Virus record (IMG/VR): IMGVR_UViG_3300040751_002789
Span: 1-29,841 of that record
DNA from: a virus
Length of the DNA stretch: 29,841 nucleotides
Reading direction: 5' to 3' (one strand)
Below the pieces are notes generated by a model. It searched no databases. It was not told where the DNA came from and saw only the letters and a list, made by a program, of their open reading frames with translations. Numbering within the stretch: position 1 is the stretch's first letter; each line of letters begins with the position of its first letter. Below, piece after piece: positions 1-8,253 of the stretch. A program made the translations under genes and the position numbers.

Positions 1-471
1 AAGCTTGCTTTCAATCCTAACAAAGCTCAAAGAGACCAATTGTATAGTTCAAATATTAATCCAGTTATGGCTCAGGTAGGACGAGGAATTGTTCTATTCG
101 GTGATAAAACAGGATTAGGTGCTAACTCTGCATTTGATAGTATTAATGTTAGAAGATTGTTTATAGCGGTTGAAAAGGCAATTGCCAATGCAGCCGAAGG
201 ATTCTTATTTGAATTGAACGATGAGTTTACTCAATCACAATTCAAAGGAATCGTTGAACCATTCTTAAGAGACATTCAAGGTAAAAGAGGAATTGTTGAT
301 TTTAGAGTAGTTTCTGATACAACTGTTAATACACCTGCGGTTATTGACCAAGGTAAGTTCAGAGCTAATATCTTTATTAAACCTGCGCGTTCAATTAATG
401 TTATCGAATTAACTTTCGTGGCAACAAGAAGCGGTGTAGAGTTTGATGAAATCGTTGGGTCACTAACATAA
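1..471 (+). CDS. 18: Tail sheath protein gp18, C-terminal part (5' end outside window)
   Basis: The reading frame is open from the first base and ends at TAA 469-471, so about 156 C-terminal residues are visible. The stretch RDQLYSSNINPV, then GIVLFGDKT, then SAFDSINVRRLF is the conserved C-terminal core of T4-family contractile tail sheath proteins. Sheath subunits polymerise around the tail tube and contract to drive it through the envelope. The next gene is the tail tube gp19, the normal T4 order. An in-frame TTG at 40 is not the real start because homology continues upstream of it. Family assignment is secure; the N-terminus is simply cut by the window edge. Confidence 0.95.
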   Translation, partial: KLAFNPNKAQRDQLYSSNINPVMAQVGRGIVLFGDKTGLGANSAFDSINVRRLFIAVEKAIANAAEGFLFELNDEFTQSQFKGIVEPFLRDIQGKRGIVDFRVVSDTTVNTPAVIDQGKFRANIFIKPARSINVIELTFVATRSGVEFDEIVGSLT

Positions 472-477
472 TAAATA
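470..477 (+). promoter_or_regulatory. Probable late promoter upstream of gp19 (AATAAATA)
   Basis: AATAAATA differs by one base from the T4 late box TATAAATA and fits the relaxed NATAAATA form described for marine T4-like phages. By the T4 rule (box at -13 to -6) transcription would begin near 483, 19 nt before the gp19 ATG. It overlaps the gp18 stop codon. Confidence 0.5.
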
Positions 478-501
478 ATTATTAAATAAAGGAGAATAAG
501 A

Positions 502-1035
502 ATGGCGTTTAATATTAATGAGTTCAAATCCCAGTTAACTGGCGGTGGTGCTCGAGCTAATCTTTTCCAAGTGCAAATTCTAAACCCTGTTGACCCGGTG
601 GCTGATTTCAAAATTCCATTCATGGTTAAAGGTGCAAACATTCCTGCTTCCGATATCGCTTCTTACAAAGTGAATTATTTCGGAAGACAGATTGCATATG
701 CAGGTGATAGAACATTCGCTACTTGGGAAGTGACAGTTATTAATGATGAGGATTATCAAATTCGCAATTCTATGGAAGCGTGGATGAATTCTATTAATTC
801 ACACCAAGGAAATATTTCTGGTTTACCCCAGGATTATAAAACTGATGCATTAATTACGCATTTCAGTAAAAATGGAGATCCTCTTAGAACATATAAATTT
901 GAGGGATTATTCCCAACATCCGTTAGCTCAATGGCAATGGGATGGGATACCGCAGCAGGTATTCAGGAATTTACAGTAGGCTTCGACTATGACTTATGGA
1001 CAGTCGAAGGAAATACTGGTATTCCAACTACATAA
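502..1035 (+). CDS. 19: Tail tube protein gp19
   Basis: 177 residues, close to T4 gp19 (163). It forms the inner tube of the contractile tail through which DNA passes. Family signs are the N-terminal FNINEFKSQL followed by GGARANLFQVQI, the central Y-F-GRQI-YAGDRTF-TWEVTVINDED segment, and the ending EFTVGFDYDLW. The ATG has a clean ribosome site, AAAGGAG, 9 nt upstream. It lies between the sheath and the portal gene as in T4. No anomaly seen. Confidence 0.95.
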   Translation: MAFNINEFKSQLTGGGARANLFQVQILNPVDPVADFKIPFMVKGANIPASDIASYKVNYFGRQIAYAGDRTFATWEVTVINDEDYQIRNSMEAWMNSINSHQGNISGLPQDYKTDALITHFSKNGDPLRTYKFEGLFPTSVSSMAMGWDTAAGIQEFTVGFDYDLWTVEGNTGIPTT

Positions 1036-1054
1036 TTAAATAATAGGTGATATT

Positions 1055-2575
1055 TTGAAAATTTTTGGCTTTGATATAAAGAGGGCAGAGGAGGAGACCA
1101 CTTTACCGGTTTCTTTTGCCGAACCCTCTAATGATGATGGAGCGATTACGGTTGGTAATGCTCTAGGTGGTTTTTATAATACGATACTTGATATGGAAGG
1201 TTCCGCTAAAACGGAATCTGAGTTAATTACAAGATATCGTCACATGTCAATGCAGCCTGAGGTTTCTCAGGCAATTGATGACATTGTGAATGAGGCAATT
1301 AGTGTTGATACAAATGATAGAGTTGTTGAAATCTCTTTAGGAGAAACAGTTTTATCAGATAAAGTAAAGAAGTCGGTTGTTAAAGAATTTGACAATATAC
1401 TTGCATTATTTGATTTTACAAACAATGCATATGATATGTTTTTCAAGTTCTACGTTGACGGAAGATTAAATTATCATATTATTATTGACCCTGAGGATGT
1501 AAAGAAAGGTGTTTTAGAATTAAGATATGTTGACCCTCGTAAACTAAAATTGATACGAGAAGTAGACAAGAAGAGTAAAGATAAGCATTCAGGAATACCT
1601 GTTAAGAAAGTTAAAAATGAGTATTATATGTATTCTGAAAATGGGTTTCAGAATGCGGGTACAGGAGCCGGTGGTACTTCAAGTACAACAGGTGTAAAGA
1701 TTGCGAAGGACTCTATAGCAAGAGTAACTTCAGGATTGATGAATGAGAATAATAGTTTAGTATTATCTCATTTACATCCAGCAGGTAAAGCTTTAAATCA
1801 GCTGAGAATGTTGGAAGATGCTGTTGTAATATACACGTTAACAAGAGCACCAGAAAGAAGAATTTTTTATATTGATGTAGGTAACTTGCCAAAGAATAAG
1901 GCAGAGCAATATCTTAGAGATATGATGGCTCGACATAAGAACAAGTTACAGTACAATTCAGAATCAGGACAGATTACTGATTCTCGTAAGATGCTAACAA
2001 TGACTGAGGACTTTTGGTTCCCTCGTCGTGGTGGAGAAAGGTCAACTGAAGTTGATACCCTCGCAGGAGGTAATGCACCAGGGTTGAGTGGTAACGAAAA
2101 CTTAGAGTATTTTCAACGTAAATTATATAAAGCGTTGAAAGTACCCTTATCGCGTTTAGAACCAGAGGCAATGGCAACCTTCGGTAGAACATCAGAGATT
2201 ACTCGAGATGAACTGAAGTTTGGTAAATTTATTAGAAGAATTCGTGCACGTTTCTCATGGATATTCAATATGGTATTAGAGAAACAATTAATTCTAAAAG
2301 GAATTTTAACACCTGAGGAATTTAACGAAATCCGTAATGATATACGTTATGATTTTGTTAAAGATAATTATTTTGAGGAATTAAAGGAAGCTGAGATTCT
2401 GAGAGAAAGATTGAATACTTTAAGGGATATATCCGATTACACAGGAAAGTATTTCTCTCATCAGTGGATTACTCAAAATATTCTGCAAATGTCTGAAGAA
2501 GATGCGCAAAGAATGGAAGATGAAATTGCAGATGAAAAGGCTCAAGGTGGACATGCAGAAGATGATGCATATTAA
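1055..2575 (+). CDS. 20: Portal vertex protein gp20
   Basis: 506 residues (T4 gp20 is 524). It forms the dodecameric portal at the unique head vertex, initiating head assembly and serving as the DNA channel. Recognisable parts are ELITRYRHMSMQPEVSQAID near the N-terminus, LRYVDPRKLKLIRE in the middle, APERRIFYIDVGNLP, DFWFPRRGG, and the C-terminal KALKVPLSRLEPEA and REEIT-like helical region. The start is TTG at 1055, supported by AGGTGA at 1044-1049; no in-frame ATG gives a better start. Downstream are the prohead genes in T4 order. Confident. Confidence 0.96.
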   Translation: MKIFGFDIKRAEEETTLPVSFAEPSNDDGAITVGNALGGFYNTILDMEGSAKTESELITRYRHMSMQPEVSQAIDDIVNEAISVDTNDRVVEISLGETVLSDKVKKSVVKEFDNILALFDFTNNAYDMFFKFYVDGRLNYHIIIDPEDVKKGVLELRYVDPRKLKLIREVDKKSKDKHSGIPVKKVKNEYYMYSENGFQNAGTGAGGTSSTTGVKIAKDSIARVTSGLMNENNSLVLSHLHPAGKALNQLRMLEDAVVIYTLTRAPERRIFYIDVGNLPKNKAEQYLRDMMARHKNKLQYNSESGQITDSRKMLTMTEDFWFPRRGGERSTEVDTLAGGNAPGLSGNENLEYFQRKLYKALKVPLSRLEPEAMATFGRTSEITRDELKFGKFIRRIRARFSWIFNMVLEKQLILKGILTPEEFNEIRNDIRYDFVKDNYFEELKEAEILRERLNTLRDISDYTGKYFSHQWITQNILQMSEEDAQRMEDEIADEKAQGGHAEDDAY

Positions 2576-2578
2576 TAA

Positions 2579-2586
2579 TATAAATA
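2579..2586 (+). promoter_or_regulatory. Late promoter TATAAATA upstream of the prohead genes
   Basis: A perfect T4 late box followed by AAAAG. Predicted +1 is near 2592, leaving a leader of about 28 nt before the ATG at 2620. It lies just after the gp20 stop codon and should drive the 2620-4433 pair. Confidence 0.8.
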
Positions 2587-2619
2587 AAAGTATAGTGTAA
2601 ATAAAACTAGGGACTAAAT

Positions 2620-3759
2620 ATGAAAAATTTTAAAGATCTCGTCTCAGAAATTGCTCAACCAAAAGCACCTGAAGAAAGACGCTTTAAGGACCAACATACA
2701 ATTGAGGTGATTAAACATCCTGTTGCTCCTGACCACGTTTTTACTGGTGAGATTCCTGGAAGAGTAGGTAAGGATGGTAAGCGACCTGCTGACCAAGAAG
2801 GCGATACGAGTTACGACTTAGCGTATAAAACTAAAATTGCTCAAACTTTGCCACAACGTGCAGGTGCAGGTAAGCAAGTTGCTGAACAAAAATCTATTAC
2901 AGAAATTCTTGGAGTCAATAAAAAGAAAGACGAAAAGAGAGATGACGAAGAATCAATGGAAGAAGAATTAAAGGCTTCTTGCGGTTGCGACGAATCTTGT
3001 GAACACTGTGGTGGAGAACATAAGGTTGAAGAAATCGGTAAAGAATGTTCTTGCTGTGGCAATGAGATTAAAGGTATTGAGGAAGGTGGTTGTTCAGGTG
3101 ATAAGCTAAATGCTGAAAAGAAACCTGTTAAAAAGGCAGAAACTAAAGAATCAGAAACAGATTCTGCTAAAACTATCGAACCTGAAGTACAAAAGAAAAA
3201 AGTTTTAAAAGGTGATGGTAAACCTAAAACAGGTCCAACATCAGTCACTATTAAAGATAGTAATGGTAAAACATTATCAATGACATTTAAAGAAATGTTA
3301 GCAAAAGTATCAACAGAGGAAGAATTGCTTGAAAGTCCCCAACAAGAAATTCCTATGATGATGAAACAACTACATTTCATTTGTTATGCCGCTGAAGAAA
3401 TCCAAGAATATCTAAAAATGGAAGGACAAGATCCTGAAGAATGGTGGCAAAATAAATTAGCAGAAGTATTTTCTAATGTTAAATCATTGTATGCTTATAG
3501 TAAAGGTGACCAAATGGTTAACGGTAAACCTTTATCAGCAGCAAAGATGTATACAGCAGCTTATGAATCAATTGAAGCTGGTGAGTTTCAATTACAAAAT
3601 GACGAAGTAATTGAAGTATCAGAAGAAGATGCTAACATTTTAAATAATATGTTTGATGAATTAAATGAAACTAATACAACCGAAATGTATAACGTTCTAA
3701 TCGCTGACGAAGCAGGTTATAACGAAATCCTTACATTTGCGAAGGAGAATCTACAATGA
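2620..3759 (+). CDS. Prohead-locus protein (gp67/gp68 position) with cysteine-rich insert
   Basis: 379 residues between portal and prohead protease, where T4 has the small core proteins gp67 and gp68. The first 90 residues are basic and polar (ends in QRAGAGKQVAEQ); residues 100-240 are very charged, rich in Lys and Glu; the C-terminal third is acidic and helical. A compact cluster of Cys (121, 123, 127, 130, 143, 145, 146, 158) plus His 129 and 134 looks able to bind one or two zinc ions. I do not recognise a named family. By position and composition it is probably an internal head or core protein. It shares an ATGA overlap with gp21, so translation is coupled. The cysteine block is unusual for a scaffold component. 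Confidence 0.75.
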   Translation: MKNFKDLVSEIAQPKAPEERRFKDQHTIEVIKHPVAPDHVFTGEIPGRVGKDGKRPADQEGDTSYDLAYKTKIAQTLPQRAGAGKQVAEQKSITEILGVNKKKDEKRDDEESMEEELKASCGCDESCEHCGGEHKVEEIGKECSCCGNEIKGIEEGGCSGDKLNAEKKPVKKAETKESETDSAKTIEPEVQKKKVLKGDGKPKTGPTSVTIKDSNGKTLSMTFKEMLAKVSTEEELLESPQQEIPMMMKQLHFICYAAEEIQEYLKMEGQDPEEWWQNKLAEVFSNVKSLYAYSKGDQMVNGKPLSAAKMYTAAYESIEAGEFQLQNDEVIEVSEEDANILNNMFDELNETNTTEMYNVLIADEAGYNEILTFAKENLQ

Positions 3760-4433
3760 ATTTAATTACAGAATATAGAGAAGATTCCGTAGAGGTAATT
3801 ACTGAAGCTAAAGAAGACGGCAAAAAGAATTACTTTATCGAAGGAATTTTTATGCAAGGCGATATTAAAAATCGCAATGGAAGAATTTATCCAAGTGCAA
3901 CTTTAGAAAGCGAAATGGATCGCTATAATAAAGAGTTTATTGAAACTAAACGTGCTCTTGGAGAACTAGGTCACCCTGATGGTCCACAAATCAACGGGGA
4001 TCGCGTTTCACATCTAATTACTGACATGAGACGAGATGGCAACGATTTTTATGGTAAAGCTAAAATCTTATCAACACCGATGGGGGAAATCGTTAAAAGC
4101 CTATTAGACGAAGGAGTAAAGATTGGAGTTTCGACTCGAGGTCTTGGTTCGGTCAAGGCAGGTAGAAATGGAGTTATGGAAGTGCAGAAGGATTTCCACC
4201 TTTCTACTGTAGATATTGTTACTGACCCTTCAGCACCAAACGCGTTCGTAAATGGTATCATGGAGAACGTTGAATATTACTACGATATCGCTTCTGGGAA
4301 TTGGAGAGCTACTGAAGTTATTCAGGATATCCAAGAAGAAGTTGAGAAAAAGGTTAACAGAGTAGTAAAAACTATTGACGAAGCAACGGCAACAAGAATG
4401 TTTGAAACATTTATCCGTACTTTGAGAAATTAA
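3756..4433 (+). CDS. 21: Prohead core protease gp21
   Basis: 225 residues (T4 gp21 is 212). It is the maturation protease that degrades the scaffold and trims head proteins, normally cutting after Glu in (L/I)xE. The T4 gp21 (U9/S77) pattern is present: His73 in LGELGHPDG, Ser126 in KIGVSTRGLGS, and an acidic residue in VDIVTDPSAP (Asp153 or Asp157) as likely catalytic set. The N-terminal NYFIEGIFMQGDIKNRNGRIYP segment is also typical in content. The start ATG overlaps the upstream stop (ATGA) and follows GAAGGAGAA. It is followed by a late promoter and the scaffold gene, its main substrate. Confidence 0.94.
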   Translation: MNLITEYREDSVEVITEAKEDGKKNYFIEGIFMQGDIKNRNGRIYPSATLESEMDRYNKEFIETKRALGELGHPDGPQINGDRVSHLITDMRRDGNDFYGKAKILSTPMGEIVKSLLDEGVKIGVSTRGLGSVKAGRNGVMEVQKDFHLSTVDIVTDPSAPNAFVNGIMENVEYYYDIASGNWRATEVIQDIQEEVEKKVNRVVKTIDEATATRMFETFIRTLRN

Positions 4434-4438
4434 CTTTT

Positions 4439-4446
4439 TATAAATA
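4439..4446 (+). promoter_or_regulatory. Late promoter TATAAATA upstream of gp22
   Basis: Perfect T4 late box directly after the gp21 stop. Predicted +1 is near 4452, giving a leader of about 60 nt rich in A/T before the gp22 ATG at 4512. A separate promoter here fits the high demand for scaffold and major capsid protein. Confidence 0.8.
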
Positions 4447-4511
4447 AAAACAGTCAAGTTTATTATAAAGATATTTGTAAATTTTAAAAACAAATTTAAA
4501 GGAGAAAAATA

Positions 4512-5495
4512 ATGGCAAACGTAGAAGAAAAATTCGTTGCTGATGATGGAGTCTCAATGGTCCCTGATGCTGTAACACCTGAAGGTGGAGAAGGTAAAAA
4601 GGACAAGCTGAAGAAGACAACAACTGACGAGCCAAAAGGAGCAGCTGACGGTAAGAAAGTAGTTCCTGGCCAAACAGATGCAGGCAAGCCTGTACCTACT
4701 GCTGAAGAAACTGAAGTTGACGCTGAAGTTGAAACCGTAGAGGAAGTAGTTGTAGAATCTTCAATTGAGTCAATCATTGAAGGCGAAGATTTATCCGAAG
4801 AATTCAAAGGCAAGATTAGTCTTGTATTTGAAGCCGCATTAAACGAAGAAGTAAATAAAAGAACTGAGACAATTCGTGAAGAATTAACTAAGTCTTTAGA
4901 CGAAGCATTAGAAGAAGCAGTAACTGAGAAATTAGATACCATTTCTGAGAATGTTGATAAGTATTTAGATTACGTTGTATCTGAGTGGATGTCTGAGAAT
5001 GAAATCGCAATCGAATCTGGAATTAAGGTTGAGATGGCGGAATCATTAATGTCAGGTCTTAAGAACTTATTCGTAGAACATAATGTTACTGTTTCTGAAG
5101 AATCAGTTGACGTTGTGTCTAACTTAGAAACAACTGTTTCTGAATTGGAAGGAAAAGCAAATGACCTCGTAAATGAGAACATTGAATTACAGAAAGAAAT
5201 TCAAACTTTCAAAGCAGAACAAAAATTTGACGAACTTTCAGAAGGTTTATCTGAGAACCAGGTAGAGAGATTGAAAGTATTGTCTGAAAAGCTTGATATT
5301 GAAGATTTAGAAGCTTATGCAGAAAATCTTCAAGTAATTAAGGAGTCTTTCTTCAGCGACAAACCTATTGTAGAAAATAAGGATGTTCAAGAAGAAAATG
5401 ACGAAATTATTCTAGAAGAACAGGAAGTAACTAAACCAGCTTCTGATTACACTTCTATTAATGCTCTAGTTGAAGCTTTCAACACTAAGAAGTAA
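4512..5495 (+). CDS. 22: Prohead scaffolding core protein gp22
   Basis: 327 residues (T4 gp22 is 269). It is the main internal scaffold around which the gp23 shell assembles; it is later destroyed by gp21. Function is assigned from order (between gp21 and gp23), a highly acidic, Glu-rich composition, and long predicted coiled coil from about residue 90 to 290 with heptad-like ELEGKANDLVNENIELQKEI. The first 80 residues are low-complexity and Lys/Glu/Pro rich, probably disordered. AAAGGAGAAAAATA precedes the ATG. The C-terminal SINALVEAF resembles the conserved end of other T4-like scaffolds. Confidence 0.9.
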   Translation: MANVEEKFVADDGVSMVPDAVTPEGGEGKKDKLKKTTTDEPKGAADGKKVVPGQTDAGKPVPTAEETEVDAEVETVEEVVVESSIESIIEGEDLSEEFKGKISLVFEAALNEEVNKRTETIREELTKSLDEALEEAVTEKLDTISENVDKYLDYVVSEWMSENEIAIESGIKVEMAESLMSGLKNLFVEHNVTVSEESVDVVSNLETTVSELEGKANDLVNENIELQKEIQTFKAEQKFDELSEGLSENQVERLKVLSEKLDIEDLEAYAENLQVIKESFFSDKPIVENKDVQEENDEIILEEQEVTKPASDYTSINALVEAFNTKK

Positions 5496-5551
5496 AGAAT
5501 AATTGAATTTGGTTTTTTAATTAAATTTAAATTAAATAAAGGAGATCCAAA

Positions 5552-6862
5552 ATGGATAACTATACAAGACTAGTGGAAAAGTGGGAGCCAATTTTAGCGC
5601 ACGAATCTTTTTCACCAATTAACGATTCTCATAGAAAAGCAGTTACAGCTACTATTCTTGAGAACACAGAAAGAGCACTAGCTGAAACTGGTGACTTATC
5701 TGCTAACATGACTAGCTTGCTTTCTGAAGCACCTACTAATGACGTCGGCGCAACCGGTGGATTTACAGGTGGTTCTGCTGCTGCAGGTCCTGGTGCAGGT
5801 TATGACCCAATTCTTATCTCATTGGTAAGACGTGCTGTTCCTAACATGATCGCATACGATATCTGTGGTGTTCAGCCTATGACTGGTCCTACAGGATTAA
5901 TCTTCGCAATGCGCGCAAGATATGGTTCACAAGGTGGTGCAGAAGCAATGTACAACGAAGCTGATACAGACTTCTCTGGTACAGGTACTCACGCTAATAG
6001 TTTACCTGGTGCTGCTGTCACTACTGGTACAGGTATGACTACAGCTGCTGCTGAAGCCTTAGGCGACGGTGCTGGTACTAACTATGCAGAAATGGCATTC
6101 TCTATCGAGAAAGTAACTGTTGCTGCTAAGACTCGTGCTTTAAAAGCAGAATACACAACTGAGCTTGCTCAAGATCTTAAAGCTGTTCACGGCCTAGACG
6201 CAGAAACTGAATTAGCTAATATTCTTCAAACTGAAATCTTAACAGAAATCAACCGTGAAGTTATTAGAACAATTTATGACGTTGCTGTTGTTGGTGCTGC
6301 TGGCGCTGCTACTCCGGGTACATTCGACTTAGACGTTGATGCAAACGGAAGATGGTCTGTTGAGAAGTTCAAAGGTTTAATGTTCCAAATCGAGCAAGAA
6401 GCTAATGCAATTGCTAAAGGAACAAGAAGAGGAAAAGGTAACGTTGTTATTTGTTCTTCTGACGTAGCCTCTGCTTTACAAATGGCTGGTGTGTTGGATT
6501 ACACTCCTGCTCTAAACTCTAACTCTCTAGAAGTTGATGACACAGGTAATACTTTTGCTGGTGTTCTTAACGGTAGATTCAGAGTATATGTTGACCCATT
6601 CGCAGGTGCTAACTACTTAGTAGTTGGTTACAAGGGTTCATCTGCATTTGATGCAGGTTTATTCTACTGCCCATACGTACCATTACAAATGGTTCGTGCG
6701 GTTGGTGAAAACAGCTTCCAACCAAAAATTGGATTTAAGACACGTTACGGAATGGTTTCAAACCCATTTGCTCAAGGTGACGTTTCTAGCCAAGGTCTTG
6801 GAGCACTTACTGCTGATCTTAACAAGTACTACAGAAAAGTTACAATCGCTAACTTATTCTAA
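5552..6862 (+). CDS. 23: Major capsid protein gp23
   Basis: 436 residues, shorter than T4 gp23 (521) but in the range seen for marine T4-like phages. HK97-fold shell protein. Conserved features include LVRRAVPNMIAYDICGVQPM, TGPTGLIFAMRARYG, the long E-loop-like Gly/Thr-rich insertion around residues 128-170, KTRALKAEYTTELAQDLKAVHGLD, EINREVIRTIYD, and the C-terminal GFKTRYGMVSNPFA. LSE at residues 57-59 followed by Ala60 fits a gp21 cleavage site, so the mature protein probably starts at Ala60. AAAGGAGATCC precedes the ATG. The gene ends the structural block and is followed by a strong terminator. Confidence 0.97.
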   Translation: MDNYTRLVEKWEPILAHESFSPINDSHRKAVTATILENTERALAETGDLSANMTSLLSEAPTNDVGATGGFTGGSAAAGPGAGYDPILISLVRRAVPNMIAYDICGVQPMTGPTGLIFAMRARYGSQGGAEAMYNEADTDFSGTGTHANSLPGAAVTTGTGMTTAAAEALGDGAGTNYAEMAFSIEKVTVAAKTRALKAEYTTELAQDLKAVHGLDAETELANILQTEILTEINREVIRTIYDVAVVGAAGAATPGTFDLDVDANGRWSVEKFKGLMFQIEQEANAIAKGTRRGKGNVVICSSDVASALQMAGVLDYTPALNSNSLEVDDTGNTFAGVLNGRFRVYVDPFAGANYLVVGYKGSSAFDAGLFYCPYVPLQMVRAVGENSFQPKIGFKTRYGMVSNPFAQGDVSSQGLGALTADLNKYYRKVTIANLF

Positions 6863-6908
6863 GAACTCGTTATAATAAGAAGAGTTTAGGTCAAACTAAA
6901 CCACTTGA

Positions 6909-6937
6909 GAGGAATCCTTCGGGGTTCCTCTTTTTTT
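6909..6937 (+). terminator. Rho-independent terminator after gp23
   Basis: Nine-base-pair stem GAGGAATCC/GGGTTCCTC (one G-U pair) with a UUCG tetraloop (6918-6921), followed by seven T at 6931-6937. It ends the late structural operon on the plus strand. Its T-run touches the stop codon of the convergent minus-strand gene at 6936. Confidence 0.92.
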
Positions 6938-7253
6938 ATTCCCAAATAAAATTAGTCCAAGGTTCATAACAACCAGAAACTCCAATTGCTGAATTGTCAC
7001 AACCTCTTGCATCATCCCATAGTTCTAAGTTAACTTTATCAAACATCTCTTTTGTAAGTTTAACCATAGGAACATTTTCCATAAAGATTGCTGATTTGTA
7101 ATCAATCGACATAGGCTTAACACTAATATGATTTTCTCCAAACTCCTTAATCATACCTACGTATCTTTTACCATCTTTGATAAACTGACACTGTTCAAAA
7201 GTATCTCCGAAAGTATCATTGCCAAGTTTAGTCCATTTTTCAAATAATTTCAT
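6936..7253 (-). CDS. Hypothetical early phage protein, 105 aa
   Basis: No family recognised. A soluble acidic protein with no membrane segment; it opens MKLFEKWTKLGNDTF and contains a YVGMIKEFGENHISVKP segment that could form a small beta fold. It overlaps the preceding gene by one base (TAATG at 7253), so it is translationally coupled and belongs to a two-gene operon driven by the promoter at 7582-7610. It ends against the convergent gp23 terminator. Confidence 0.7.
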   Translation of the reverse strand: MKLFEKWTKLGNDTFGDTFEQCQFIKDGKRYVGMIKEFGENHISVKPMSIDYKSAIFMENVPMVKLTKEMFDKVNLELWDDARGCDNSAIGVSGCYEPWTNFIWE

Positions 7254-7552
7254 TAAGCAACCTCTCTATAACCAGCAGCTTTACCATAAAAGCCAAGTTT
7301 TTCTAATTTTAAAACAATTTCGTTAAAAGCCGCACCTTCAGAATCTTGCGGATAGATACCAACTGTCATTGGGTCATCAATGAATAATTGACATTGTTCC
7401 CAAGTTGGGTTTTGATTGATATAATCGTTGACGATTTTCTTTCCTTTTTCAAAAAGATTCTCATCTTTTGTTCTAACCTCAAAATCAACGATTTCGTAAC
7501 CGTCCATTGTTAATGATGGTTCCGGTTGGTTTCCTAATATTCTTATTTCCAT
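7253..7552 (-). CDS. Hypothetical early phage protein, 99 aa
   Basis: No family recognised. Acidic soluble protein with a beta-rich start (MEIRILGN) and the phrase NPTWEQCQLFIDDPMTVGIYP. The ATG is preceded by AAGGAGTTTAA, a good ribosome site, about 23 nt downstream of the predicted transcription start of the sigma70-type promoter at 7582-7610. First gene of a two-gene operon. Confidence 0.72.
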   Translation of the reverse strand: MEIRILGNQPEPSLTMDGYEIVDFEVRTKDENLFEKGKKIVNDYINQNPTWEQCQLFIDDPMTVGIYPQDSEGAAFNEIVLKLEKLGFYGKAAGYREVA

Positions 7553-7581
7553 TTAAACTCCTTTTTCCTTAATATACAATT

Positions 7582-7610
7582 ATTATACTCTATCTCACAA
7601 CGAATGTCAA
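7582..7610 (-). promoter_or_regulatory. Early sigma70-type promoter (TTGACA-17-TATAAT)
   Basis: On the minus strand TTGACA (7610-7605), 17-nt spacer, TATAAT (7587-7582). The -35 is preceded by AAAACTA. One of a dispersed family of eleven near-identical promoters; it serves the genes at 7253-7552 and 6936-7253. Confidence 0.9.
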
Positions 7611-7633
7611 TAGTTTTATGAGAAAAAAGTGAA

Positions 7634-7852
7634 TTATTTTTTAGAGAAATAGGAACGAATTAAAAAGATACGTGTATATGCTACAATAGTCATTACAGCA
7701 GTGACCAGAGTGCCCAGTATGACAGGGTCGGTTATACCAAACCGTTCTATATAGATATAGAGCAAAAAGAGGTTTAGGGGGTAATTTATGGCTAGGCCAG
7801 TTGCGATTTGAAATGAAGTTTCTTTGTGAATCTTCTTTGTCTCTGGTTTCAT
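7634..7852 (-). CDS. Small membrane protein, two transmembrane segments, 72 aa
   Basis: Two hydrophobic helices (about residues 20-36 and 43-62) flanked by a Lys-rich N-terminus and a basic tail. It resembles the small two-helix membrane proteins common in marine phages, but I cannot name a family with certainty. The start ATG overlaps the stop of the upstream 44-codon gene (ATGA), so it is the last gene of a three-gene operon of tiny membrane proteins following tRNA-Glu. Confidence 0.7.
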   Translation of the reverse strand: MKPETKKIHKETSFQIATGLAINYPLNLFLLYIYIERFGITDPVILGTLVTAVMTIVAYTRIFLIRSYFSKK

Positions 7853-7983
7853 AAGTATTTACCTATAAGATATCCTGCTAGGAATACAAACCAATCAAAT
7901 ATGAAATGCATTACAAAAGATAAGGCAAATATTTCTTTCCAATGTTTTTTACATATATTTAAATATTCTGCTAACCGTTTCAT
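7849..7983 (-). CDS. Very small membrane protein, 44 aa
   Basis: A 44-codon gene in the gap between larger features. It reads MKRLAEYLNICKKHWKEI and then a single hydrophobic helix (about residues 19-41). Both ends interlock with neighbours by ATGA overlaps: its ATG overlaps the upstream stop at 7980-7983 and its TGA overlaps the downstream ATG at 7849-7852. This arrangement is the main support for its being real. Function unknown. Confidence 0.62.
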   Translation of the reverse strand: MKRLAEYLNICKKHWKEIFALSFVMHFIFDWFVFLAGYLIGKYL

Positions 7984-8117
7984 ACCATTGCTGTCCACAA
8001 TAAATTAAAGCAACTTTTAGTAAAAGCTCCTTCATACCAAAGTATTAACATTGCTAATATTGTAATTGCTGTAAAGCACCAAACGATTTCTCTTATTAAT
8101 TGTATCATCTCTTTCAT
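7980..8117 (-). CDS. Very small membrane protein, 45 aa
   Basis: 45 codons: a short polar N-terminus (MKEMIQLIREI), a hydrophobic helix about residues 12-27, and a weakly hydrophobic tail. It ends in an ATGA overlap with the 44-codon gene. The start is uncertain: ATG at 8117 lies 5 nt after the tRNA-Glu CCA with no ribosome site, and ATG at 8108 is possible. It may be translated from a transcript processed at the tRNA 3' end. Confidence 0.5.
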   Translation of the reverse strand: MKEMIQLIREIVWCFTAITILAMLILWYEGAFTKSCFNLLWTAMV

Positions 8118-8121
8118 AATC

Positions 8122-8196
8122 TGGTAGCCCGTAGGAGAATCGAACTCCTGTTGCATGGATGAAAACCATGTGTCCTAACCACTAGACGAACGGGCC
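8122..8196 (-). tRNA. tRNA-Glu (anticodon UUC)
   Basis: Read on the minus strand it folds as a full cloverleaf of 75 nt with encoded CCA. The acceptor stem pairs GGCCCGT with ACGGGCT (first pair G-U), discriminator A. The anticodon arm is CATGG-TTTTCAT-CCATG, giving UUC for GAA codons. The T-arm contains GTTCGATTC. It lies immediately downstream of the terminator of the putative structured RNA. Confidence 0.95.
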
Positions 8197-8200
8197 GAAT

Positions 8201-8253
8201 AAAAAGCGGCGGACCTTCCATATACGCCTATCAAAGGTATGTTAAGGTCCGCC
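8201..8253 (-). terminator. Rho-independent terminator of the structured RNA
   Basis: A perfect 10-bp stem, GGCGGACCTT at 8208-8217 pairing with AAGGTCCGCC at 8244-8253, closes a 26-nt loop that itself can form a small hairpin (CCT/AGG). On the minus strand it is followed by GC and five T (8205-8201), just before tRNA-Glu. Confidence 0.8.

Noticed and set aside
2841-3380. Minus-strand open frame of 179 codons opposite the prohead-locus gene
   Set aside because: Ser/Pro/Cys-rich shadow of a charged coding sequence within an operon of the other strand.
4496-4942. Minus-strand open frame opposite gp22
   Set aside because: Ser/Thr-rich mirror of an acidic scaffold gene; no signals of its own.
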